Positions 19,240-27,841 of a stretch of 64,000 bases of DNA are shown piece after piece. A program made the translations under genes and the position numbers. Under the pieces are notes generated by a model, which saw nothing but the letters and a program-made list of their open reading frames with translations, ran no database searches and had not been told where the DNA came from. The DNA is from Gammaproteobacteria bacterium (GTDB taxonomy: Bacteria; Pseudomonadota; Gammaproteobacteria; Steroidobacterales; Foliamicaceae), in the NCBI GenBank assembly GCA_011523505.1, contig WTGP01000027.1:1-64000 (forward strand), written 5' to 3'. Within the stretch, counting starts at the first letter, position 1. Each line of letters begins with the position of its first letter.

Positions 19240-21441
19240 ATGCCGCCGCGCGCCTCCAATGAGGCTGCCGCATCGGAACCCGTAAAACGCAGGGTCACCA
19301 CTCCGCTTCTGCTGCAGATGCACGCAACCGAATGCGGCGCTGCCTGCCTTGGCAGCATCCTGGCGTATTTCGGGCGCTGGGCCCCGCTTACCGAACTGCG
19401 CGAAAAATGCGAGGTGAGCCGCGACGGCTCCAGCGCCGCAAGCATCCTGCGCGCCGCCAAGCACTACGGTCTCAAGTGCAGCGGACTGAGCCTGACCAGC
19501 GCGGCGCTCAAGAAGGTGGAGTTGCCTCTGATCCTGTTCTGGCAATTTCACCATTTCCTGATTCTTGAAGGGTTCGACAGAAACAATTTCTACCTCAACG
19601 ACCCTTCCACCGGGCGCCGTACGGTTACCGCCGAAGAGTTCGACAAGGGCTACAGCAACGTTGCGCTGAGATTCGAGCGTACGGCGGATTTCCGGCCGGG
19701 CGGCGAAAGACCGGGCCTGCTGAGGCAATTGACCACCTGGCGCGCGGGCTCTTGGGGCGTGGTTGCCGGGACGGTTGCCTGCGGACTGATGCTGGCGCTG
19801 CTGGCCCTGGTCATTCCCGCAAGCGTCAGTGTTTTCGTGGACCACGTTCTGGCAAACAACCGGCCCCGGGGGGGATTGGTGGCGGCCTTTCTTGGCGCCG
19901 GCATCCTGGTTTACGTCCTTTCCCTGCTCAAGCACCGTTTCCTGAACCGTCTGGCGATCCGCATCTCGGTGGTCGGCTTCAACAGCGGCTTGTCGCGGCT
20001 GCTGCGCCTGCCGGTGGAGTTCTTCCAGCACAGGCTGGTCGGCGACCTGACCGACCGGGTCACCTCCATCGACCGGATCGCCAAGAACCTGACCGGCCAG
20101 CTCCTGGTGCTCATTATCGACATGGCGATGAGCGCGGTGTTTCTGGCGGCGATGCTGGCCTACGATGTCTGGATTGCGCTGACCGTGCTGGCCCTGGCCA
20201 TCGTCAACGGAGTGCTGGCGTATTTCGTCAAGTCGCTGCGCGCCGATCGAAGCCATGCGATGAGGCGTGAGCAGGGAATGCTGATCGGCGTCGGTATGCA
20301 GATGTTGAGTCATGTGGACAACCTGCGCATGACGGCCACGGACGATCGGTTCTTTTCACGCTGGAGCGGCCAGCAGGCGCGCGAACTGGATGCGCGCCGG
20401 CGCTATTCCGAACTGGGCTATCTCGACGCCGCGCTTCCCGGTCTCATCGCCGCACTGCGTGCCGCGGCGATCCTGGGCATCGGAGCCACCCGGGTGATGG
20501 CCGGGGACATCACGCTGGGTACGCTCGTGGGGCTCTACATTCTGGCGGAGATGTTTCTGGCGCCTATCGGGCGCTTTCTGGAACTCGCGGACCAGCGCCA
20601 GGCGCTCGATACGGACATGCAGCGGCTGGAAGACATCTCCAGGGCGGAGGAAGACCCCGTTTTCGCCCGCCGTAGTCCCGAGTCCGAGTCGATCCCCACG
20701 TTCAACGGCCGGCTGCAACTTGCCGGCCGCGTCGAATTGCGGGAGGTCACCTTCGGCTACAACAAGGCCAGGCCGCCGCTGATCAAGGACTTCAACCTGG
20801 TGATCAGGCCGGGGCGCCGGGTTGCCGTGGTCGGCCCCAGCGGTTCCGGCAAATCCACGCTGTCGCGCCTGGTTGCGGGTATCTATCAGCCCTGGTCCGG
20901 CGAAATCCTGTTCGATGGCCATCCGCGGCATGAGATACCCGAAGAAGTACTGCGGCGATCCGTTTCCATGGTGGATCAGGACGTGGTGCTTTTTTCCGCG
21001 TCCCTGCGCGACAACATCACCTTGTGGAACCCGGCCGTGCCGGACGAAGCCGTCATCGCCGCCGCGCGGGACGCCTGCATCCACGACGAAATCCTGCGCC
21101 GGCCGAACGGATATTCGACTCGGGTCGAGGAAGCGGGAGTGAATTTCAGCGGCGGCCAGCGGCAGCGGCTGGAAATCGCCCGGGCGCTGGTGGGCAATCC
21201 GACCGTGCTCATTCTCGACGAGGCGACCAGCGCGCTGGACGCGGCCACGGAAGAATACGTCGACGATGCCTTGCGCCGCAGGGGCGTGAGCTGCCTGATC
21301 GTGGCGCACCGGCTGAGCACCGTGAGGGACTGCGACGAAATCATCGTGCTGGAAAAGGGTGTCGAAGTGCAGCGCGGCAACCACGACGAGTTGATCGCGG
21401 ATCGGGCAGGCACCTATTACAAGCTCGTCAAGGCCGGTTGA
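19240..21441 (+). CDS. Peptidase-C39-containing ABC transporter (NHLP-type exporter, first subunit)
   Basis: C39 motif LLQMHATECGAACLGSILAYFGRWAPLTELREKCEVSRDGSS; ABC TM region; Walker A GPSGSGKST; FSGGQRQR signature. Confidence 0.93.
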   Translation: MPPRASNEAAASEPVKRRVTTPLLLQMHATECGAACLGSILAYFGRWAPLTELREKCEVSRDGSSAASILRAAKHYGLKCSGLSLTSAALKKVELPLILFWQFHHFLILEGFDRNNFYLNDPSTGRRTVTAEEFDKGYSNVALRFERTADFRPGGERPGLLRQLTTWRAGSWGVVAGTVACGLMLALLALVIPASVSVFVDHVLANNRPRGGLVAAFLGAGILVYVLSLLKHRFLNRLAIRISVVGFNSGLSRLLRLPVEFFQHRLVGDLTDRVTSIDRIAKNLTGQLLVLIIDMAMSAVFLAAMLAYDVWIALTVLALAIVNGVLAYFVKSLRADRSHAMRREQGMLIGVGMQMLSHVDNLRMTATDDRFFSRWSGQQARELDARRRYSELGYLDAALPGLIAALRAAAILGIGATRVMAGDITLGTLVGLYILAEMFLAPIGRFLELADQRQALDTDMQRLEDISRAEEDPVFARRSPESESIPTFNGRLQLAGRVELREVTFGYNKARPPLIKDFNLVIRPGRRVAVVGPSGSGKSTLSRLVAGIYQPWSGEILFDGHPRHEIPEEVLRRSVSMVDQDVVLFSASLRDNITLWNPAVPDEAVIAAARDACIHDEILRRPNGYSTRVEEAGVNFSGGQRQRLEIARALVGNPTVLILDEATSALDAATEEYVDDALRRRGVSCLIVAHRLSTVRDCDEIIVLEKGVEVQRGNHDELIADRAGTYYKLVKAG

Positions 21442-21445
21442 AGCG

Positions 21446-24370
21446 ATGCCCCGTACGCAATACACATCCATCGCGGAACTTGCCGGCCGGTCCGGCGAAT
21501 CCGTAGCCTGCGCCGGCAACCTGCCGGTGGAGCTCGACGACGCGGACAGCGTATGGTTCATCGATCGGGGCGCGGTCGATCTGTTCCTGGTCGAATTCAA
21601 GGACGGTGTGGAGCAGACGGCGCCGCAGCATCTCTTGCGCGCGGAGGCCGGCGGCTTTCTGCCGGGCGTAGCGCCCGACGAGGACGACACGACGTTCAGC
21701 CTGATCGCGAAGGGATTGCCCGGTACGCTTCTGAAACGCCTGCCGGCAAGCATGCTCTCCAGGGTGGACCCGGCGGAACTGGCCGAGCAGACCGATGCCT
21801 GGCTGAGCGGCGTTACCGACACGCTTTTCCGTTACGCAACCCACAGTCCGCGCCCCGATGCGTTGATCGAACCGGGTGAGACACGAACCCTGGGCCCCGG
21901 GACGCTGTCCGTTCGTCGCGGAGTGGTTTGGGTATCCCGGCCGCCCGCAGGCGCCAGCCTTTTCATGGACCTGATCGACTGTGCCGAACTCAGCGGGGCA
22001 GGCAGTCCGCAGGAAGCCGTGATTCCTCTGACTCAAACCGGCTGGCTCACCCTGTCCGACGCCGCGGCGCTTTCCGCCAGGTCGTCCGAGACGCTTGCGG
22101 CGGAAGGCGCGCTGCTTTCGGCGCTGGCTTCCTTTCACGTCGTTGCCTTTGCCCTCGAGCGGCTCAACCGCCGGCTCGCGGTAGTCGACAGCGCGAATCT
22201 GGAACGCGCGCGGACAAGCAGCCGCCGCGTGGCCGAGGAAGTCGCCCGGCGCCGGCTGTTCAATATCTATGACCTGCCGGACGATCCGGGCGCGGTCGCG
22301 GACGATACGGCTCTTGCGGATGCCGTGAAGATCGTCGGCCGCCGCGAGGGCATCGAATTCAGGATTCCGGCGCGCTCCGGACCCTTCGATTCACCGGTCG
22401 GACTGGCCGATATCCTGGATGCCTCCGGCGTGCGTGCCCGGCGGGTGCGATTGAGCGCAGAGGACAAATGGTGGCGGAGCGACAGCAATGCGATGCTGGC
22501 CTTCCGGGCCGAGGACGGCCGTCCCGTAGCGCTTCTGCCGGGAATGTTCGGTCGCTATCGGGAATTCGACCCGGCCAGCAAGCGCAGCATCAGGGTGACG
22601 GCGGAGCGTGCCGGCGCGTTGCAGGACGATGCATGGATGTTCTATCCGCCATTGCCGCAGGGCAGCGCGGAACCGGCCGATCTTCTCCGAATCGGCCTGC
22701 GAGGATCGGGCGCGGACCTGGTGCGGCTGGTTGTGGCGGGACTGCCGGGCGGTCTGATCAAGCTGGCGCCGGCCTTTGCTCTCGGCTTCGTCGCAAACCA
22801 TATCGTCCAGGGCGGAAGTCCCGGTGCGCTTTACGCCGTGGCGCTGGCGCTGGCGGGCCTGGGCCTGCTCGGCGCACTTCTGCACCTGCTTCAGGGCACG
22901 GCGATGATGCGGCTGGAGAGCCGCTCGTCGTCGCGGATCGAGGCTGCCTTCTGGGACCGCCTACTGCGGCTGCCGCGAAGCGTTCTGCGCCGCTACCCGG
23001 CCGGCGATCTGGCCATGTCGGGGATGACCTTCCAGAACCTGCGCGACGGATTGCAGGGAGCGCTCGCGGACAGTGTGTTGTCGCTTATTTTCCTGCTCCC
23101 GGTATTTGGCGTCATTTTCTTTTACGACGCCACGCTCGGGATCATCGCCCTGGTCTTCAGCCTGACCTCGCTGCTGGTGACTGTGGCGCTCGGATCCGGC
23201 CAGGTTTCATCCCATGGCCGCATGATGGGCGCCGTACGCCGCGCAACCGGCAACCTGTTCCAGATCATCAAGGGAATCGCCAAGCTGCGTGTCGAGAACG
23301 CGGAAGGGTCGGCTTTCGCCATGTCCGCCAAGGACTATCGTGAGCAGAAACGCGCGGAGTACGAACTGGGCGCGATGCAGGGGCATATGCAGGCCTTCGG
23401 CGCCGCGCTCCCCTTCCTCGCGGGCGCGGTACTGCTTTTTGCCGTGGCGACAACTGGCGACAGGACGGTCCCGGTCAGCGACTTCCTCGTCGTTTACACA
23501 GTGTTTATCGCATACCAGGCCGCCGTTGCCCGGCTCGGCGAGTCCTTCGGCGTAATCGCCGGCATGCGGCCGGCGTTCGAACACATGCGCCCGCTGCTCG
23601 CCGCGGCTCCAGAGACCGCGGTCGAAGGCGAGTCGGTCGAATATCTGGCCGGGGAGATTCTGTTCGACCATATCTCCTTCCGTTACGACCCCGACGGCCC
23701 GCTGATTCTCGACGACGTCACGATACGCGCCCGTCCCGGAGAGTTCGTCGCCATTGCCGGCGAGTCCGGGGCCGGCAAGAGCACGCTGTTCCGGCTTGCG
23801 CTGGGCGTGGACCAGCCATCTTCCGGGTCGGTCTATTTCGATGGCCGCGACCTGCGGCGCCTGAATCTGAAGCAGCTGCGCCGGAAGATAGGCGTGGTCC
23901 CCCAGTCGGTGCAGCTTCATCCCCAGGATCTCTGGGACAATATCGTCGCCCACCACGACGAAGCGTCCACCGAGGAGGCATGGCAGGCGGCCCAGACCGC
24001 CGAAATCGAACGCGAGATCAAGTCCATGCCCATGGGCATGATGACGCTGGTCGGCACCAGCGGCGCGGTCCTGTCAGGCGGGGAGAGTCAGCGCATCACG
24101 ATCGCGCGCGCGCTGATGCGCGGTCCCAGGATTCTGCTGCTGGACGAAGCGACCAATTGGCTCGACAACGAGAGCCAGGCCCAGGTCATGCAGAACCTGG
24201 CCGTGTTGACCTCGACCCGGATCGTCATCGCCCACCGCCTGTCGACGCTGGAACACGCCGACCGCATCTACGTGCTGCAGGCCGGCAAGGTCGTGCAAAG
24301 CGGCGCCTTCGGGGAACTCATGGAGGAGGACGGGGTATTCCGGGACCTGGTAAAGAGGCAGATCGCTTAA
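21446..24370 (+). CDS. NHLP-type ABC transporter permease/ATPase, second subunit
   Basis: 974 aa; long N-terminal extension without C39 peptidase, then TM region and ATPase (GESGAGKST, LSGGESQR, LLLDEATNWLDN); partner of the preceding exporter. Confidence 0.88.
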   Translation: MPRTQYTSIAELAGRSGESVACAGNLPVELDDADSVWFIDRGAVDLFLVEFKDGVEQTAPQHLLRAEAGGFLPGVAPDEDDTTFSLIAKGLPGTLLKRLPASMLSRVDPAELAEQTDAWLSGVTDTLFRYATHSPRPDALIEPGETRTLGPGTLSVRRGVVWVSRPPAGASLFMDLIDCAELSGAGSPQEAVIPLTQTGWLTLSDAAALSARSSETLAAEGALLSALASFHVVAFALERLNRRLAVVDSANLERARTSSRRVAEEVARRRLFNIYDLPDDPGAVADDTALADAVKIVGRREGIEFRIPARSGPFDSPVGLADILDASGVRARRVRLSAEDKWWRSDSNAMLAFRAEDGRPVALLPGMFGRYREFDPASKRSIRVTAERAGALQDDAWMFYPPLPQGSAEPADLLRIGLRGSGADLVRLVVAGLPGGLIKLAPAFALGFVANHIVQGGSPGALYAVALALAGLGLLGALLHLLQGTAMMRLESRSSSRIEAAFWDRLLRLPRSVLRRYPAGDLAMSGMTFQNLRDGLQGALADSVLSLIFLLPVFGVIFFYDATLGIIALVFSLTSLLVTVALGSGQVSSHGRMMGAVRRATGNLFQIIKGIAKLRVENAEGSAFAMSAKDYREQKRAEYELGAMQGHMQAFGAALPFLAGAVLLFAVATTGDRTVPVSDFLVVYTVFIAYQAAVARLGESFGVIAGMRPAFEHMRPLLAAAPETAVEGESVEYLAGEILFDHISFRYDPDGPLILDDVTIRARPGEFVAIAGESGAGKSTLFRLALGVDQPSSGSVYFDGRDLRRLNLKQLRRKIGVVPQSVQLHPQDLWDNIVAHHDEASTEEAWQAAQTAEIEREIKSMPMGMMTLVGTSGAVLSGGESQRITIARALMRGPRILLLDEATNWLDNESQAQVMQNLAVLTSTRIVIAHRLSTLEHADRIYVLQAGKVVQSGAFGELMEEDGVFRDLVKRQIA

Positions 24371-24380
24371 GCGGAATCCG

Positions 24381-25682
24381 TTGAAGAAACCCCTTAACGC
24401 AACGAAATTCCTCGTCGCAAAGGCCGGCTCCGACGGCCCGTTTCGCCAACGCCTGCTGGCGAAGCCGAAAGAAACGATCGAAACGGAGCTGGGCGTGACG
24501 ATGGCCGACGGCCATCAGATACGCGTTCATGAAGTGACGGACACCGTGACGCATGTCGTGCTTCCTCCGCCAAGCAGGCTCAGCGAGGAAGAACGCGAGG
24601 CGGCCAGGACCGGCGTGGCGTCGCTCGAGTATCTCAGGAAGACCATGTACGATCCCGCGCCCGACATTCGTCCGCCGGCCGGGAAGCCGGCAATGGCCCT
24701 GGGCGGCTCCCCTGCGCCCGGGGCGCTTGCGACAGCGGGCAGGGAGAGCGTCCGCCGCGGCCTCGCGTTCCTGGATTCCGTCGTGGACGAAAGCGGGGCC
24801 TGGCACTGCATCCGGTTCAGCACGGCCGACCCGGACATTCCACGGCATTTCGAAAGGCCCGCTTTCGTTTCCGCTTTCTGCGTACTGGCCCTGGAACGTT
24901 GCGGTGAAGCGCGGGCCAGGGCCATCTGCAGTCGCACAAGGCAGTATCTGGTCGACACCATCGAATACCCGGGGTTGTGGCGCTACTACCGTCATCTGCC
25001 CCGGGACCTTGACAGCTCCAGTCTCTGTTCACTCGTTATCGCGAACCACCCCTGGATTGTCCTGGGAAGGAACGTTCCCCGAATGCTGGCCAATCGCGAC
25101 GAGCAGGGACGTTTCCTGACCTGGTTGCTGGACGAAGGCGAGCCTGACGTCGTGTCGCGCTTTCGCATCGAAGCCGACCCCGTGGTCAATGCGAATGTCA
25201 TCGCCTACCTGGGCGACCATCCCGAAACCAGGGACGCCCAGGCCTGGCTGACGGACCTGATCACCGATGACCGCGTCGAGGGCTCGTCCAAGTGGTATCC
25301 CGACGCGGTCGCGACCTACTATGCAACGGCCCGGGCCATGGTACGGGCGCGGCCCGCTTTAGAGGGTCTGCGCCCGGTAATTGCCGACGCCATCCTGGGC
25401 TTGCGCGACGGTGGGGAAGGCTTCGGCAACATACTTTCCACCGCCCAGGCGGTGTCGGCGCTCGACGACATCGGATGCCTTGAAAGCGCGAACGTGAAAC
25501 GCCTTGCGGAAACGTTGATCGGATCGCAGCACGAGGACGGCAGCTGGCCGGAACTGCTGGCGTTCGGCGACCAGACGTTGAGGTGGGGCACGGTAGGGCA
25601 GATAGGACACGGCTCCGAAGGCATGACCACCGCGTTTTGCATCGAAGCACTGGAGCGCCTCGTCGAAATCCTCGCCGCCTGA
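24381..25682 (+). CDS. NHLP leader-like domain fused to a terpenoid cyclase/prenyltransferase-fold (alpha/alpha toroid) protein
   Basis: N-term ATKFLVAKAGSDGPFRQRLLAKPKETIETELGVTMADGHQIRVHEVTDTVTHVVLPPPSRLSEEEREAARTG aligns with the two precursor leaders; C-term repeats RGLAFLDSVVDESGAW and LIGSQHEDGSWPE (QW-like). TTG start. Confidence 0.78.
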   Translation: MKKPLNATKFLVAKAGSDGPFRQRLLAKPKETIETELGVTMADGHQIRVHEVTDTVTHVVLPPPSRLSEEEREAARTGVASLEYLRKTMYDPAPDIRPPAGKPAMALGGSPAPGALATAGRESVRRGLAFLDSVVDESGAWHCIRFSTADPDIPRHFERPAFVSAFCVLALERCGEARARAICSRTRQYLVDTIEYPGLWRYYRHLPRDLDSSSLCSLVIANHPWIVLGRNVPRMLANRDEQGRFLTWLLDEGEPDVVSRFRIEADPVVNANVIAYLGDHPETRDAQAWLTDLITDDRVEGSSKWYPDAVATYYATARAMVRARPALEGLRPVIADAILGLRDGGEGFGNILSTAQAVSALDDIGCLESANVKRLAETLIGSQHEDGSWPELLAFGDQTLRWGTVGQIGHGSEGMTTAFCIEALERLVEILAA

Positions 25683-25760
25683 CCGATTTGCGCCGATGTC
25701 ATGCGGTGCTAACATGAATCGCGATGTAAGCGGGGGTGAACATCCCGTAGAGACGCTGCC

Positions 25761-27803
25761 ATGCCGCAGGAAACAGCCGCAAGCGGTGGCTTTGGGCCAC
25801 ACAATGCCGATGTCTCAAGGCTGATCGAGCCTTCGATCCGAACGGCCCTGCCGCACTATCTGCCGCTGGGCGTATTTCCGCTGATTCTTGCCGCCGCGGC
25901 CTTTGGCGGCTGGTGGTTGCTGCCGCCGTTTCTGTTCTTTGCCGCCGCCACGCCGCTCGATCGGGCCTTCGGTCTCGACGGCCGCAATATGGATCCGGCC
26001 AAGGCGCCGGGCCGCCGCCTGATCTGGCACAACCTGCCGGTCTGGTGCTGGGCGTTTCTTTGGCCCGTCACGCTGGTATTCGGCCTGTGGCAGATTCTGG
26101 TCGCGAATCCATTTGCAATCTGGGAGGAAGTGATACTGGCGATCATTCTTACGATGGAGGCGCAGGCGGTCTTTATCGTCGGTCACGAACTGGTTCATCG
26201 GCGCACTCCCTGGGAAAGGCGATGGGGCGAGTTCCTGCTTGCCTCGGCCTCCTATCCGCAGTACGCCACGGAACACGTCTATATCCACCATGCGCAGGTG
26301 GGCACGCCGCACGACGTGGGGTCCGCCCCCAAGGGCGAGAGTTTCTGGAGTTATTTTCCCAAGGAAATCGTAAGCAACCTCACCAATTCGTGGAAAATGG
26401 CAGGCCAGCTCCTGGCGCGCCGCCGACTGCCCGTCTGGCATTACAGCAATCCGTTCTGGCGCTACGGCATCTATGTCGCATTCTGGTACGGACTGGTGTT
26501 CTGGATGGGCGGCTTACTCGCGGTCCTGGTCTTTGTCTTCCTCGGTTTCTGCTGCGTGTTCTCGATGAAGATCAGCAATTACCTGCAACACTACGGTCTT
26601 CGCCGGGTCCTTCTTCCGAACGGCCGCTGGGAAAAGGTGGCGCCGCGCCATTCCTGGAGCGCCGACTGGAAGTTCAGCAACTGGATGTTCTTCAACATGC
26701 AGCGCCACGCGGACCATCACGCGCTGGCCAGCCGCCCCTATCCGCTGCTGCAGATCACCGGCGCGGACGAATCACCGTTCCTGCCGGGCACCTACAGCGA
26801 CCTGATGAATATCGTGCTGCGGCCGAAGCGCTGGTTCGAAAAGATGGATCCGCTGGTGGATCAATGGCGCGAGCATTTCTACCCGGAGATAGACGACTGG
26901 AGCGCCTACGACAGCCCGGTTGGCGCGGCCCGGCCTGAGCATCTGAGCGCAATCATCGAAATCTTCGGGTCCGCCCCCCGGCTGGCGCGATGGATCGAAC
27001 GCAACCCGGAACTGCTGGACAATCTCAAGGATCCGGAATTCACCGATCTCGACCTGCCCAGAGGGTTCATGTCCGACCCGGAAGTTGAAGCGATTGCGCG
27101 TCGCGGGCTGGCGCGAGTGTATTGGACGTTCGAGATGAGCGTTGAGGAAATGAAGGGCCTGATGGCCGAGATTCCGGCAACCGACGCGAAAGACACCACG
27201 GAAGTGGTGCGTAACTGGTCGAACGACAAGGCGTTTCAGATCGGAATGCACGTGATGCGCGGAAACCTGTCTCCGGACGAGGCCAGGACCGCGTTGTCGA
27301 ATCTGGCCGAAGCCTCGATCGCTACCGTGCTGGCCTCGGTGGTTGCGGATTTCGTGGACCGGCGCGGGCCCGTGAGCGAGGGTGGGGCGGCCGCGATATT
27401 CCTGGGCGATCTCGCCGGTCGGGAGGCTCATCCCGGCGTTGCGGCCGATTTCCTGTTTGTGCATGACGGCCCGGGCGACGGCGGGCGGCTATGCGCGCTG
27501 TTTCTCGACACGCTGACCGGTCTGACGCACAACAGCCTGCTGTTCTCCCCCATCCCGCAAGGGACGGAGCGCTGTGTCGTGCTGCCGTTAGGCGACCTGG
27601 CCGAGCATTGCAGGAATTTCGGCGCGGCAAGGGGTTCCGATCTCACCAGGGCGCGTTGCGTGTTCGAAACCGGCGATTCCCGGATAGGGGCCCGCTTCGA
27701 CGAAGTGCGGCGCGACGTCCTGTCCGAGTGGGGCGCGTCGGCGGCAACGGAGACCGCGCCCGACGCTGAAGCGGAACTCGATGCCTTTCTCACGCGCGCC
27801 TGA
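25761..27803 (+). CDS. AlkB-type alkane/fatty-acyl membrane monooxygenase fused to a GlnE-like (degenerate) adenylyltransferase domain
   Basis: His boxes HELVHRR, EHVYIHHAQVGTPHD, NYLQHYGL, MQRHADHHA; C-term FGSAPRLARWIERNPELLDNL...LSNLAEASIATVL...AAIFLGDLAGREAHPGVAADFLFVHDG collinear with GlnE. Confidence 0.85.
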   Translation: MPQETAASGGFGPHNADVSRLIEPSIRTALPHYLPLGVFPLILAAAAFGGWWLLPPFLFFAAATPLDRAFGLDGRNMDPAKAPGRRLIWHNLPVWCWAFLWPVTLVFGLWQILVANPFAIWEEVILAIILTMEAQAVFIVGHELVHRRTPWERRWGEFLLASASYPQYATEHVYIHHAQVGTPHDVGSAPKGESFWSYFPKEIVSNLTNSWKMAGQLLARRRLPVWHYSNPFWRYGIYVAFWYGLVFWMGGLLAVLVFVFLGFCCVFSMKISNYLQHYGLRRVLLPNGRWEKVAPRHSWSADWKFSNWMFFNMQRHADHHALASRPYPLLQITGADESPFLPGTYSDLMNIVLRPKRWFEKMDPLVDQWREHFYPEIDDWSAYDSPVGAARPEHLSAIIEIFGSAPRLARWIERNPELLDNLKDPEFTDLDLPRGFMSDPEVEAIARRGLARVYWTFEMSVEEMKGLMAEIPATDAKDTTEVVRNWSNDKAFQIGMHVMRGNLSPDEARTALSNLAEASIATVLASVVADFVDRRGPVSEGGAAAIFLGDLAGREAHPGVAADFLFVHDGPGDGGRLCALFLDTLTGLTHNSLLFSPIPQGTERCVVLPLGDLAEHCRNFGAARGSDLTRARCVFETGDSRIGARFDEVRRDVLSEWGASAATETAPDAEAELDAFLTRA

Positions 27804-27841
27804 GGGCGTCCCGGACGGAAACGAATCCTCAGCAAGCCCCA

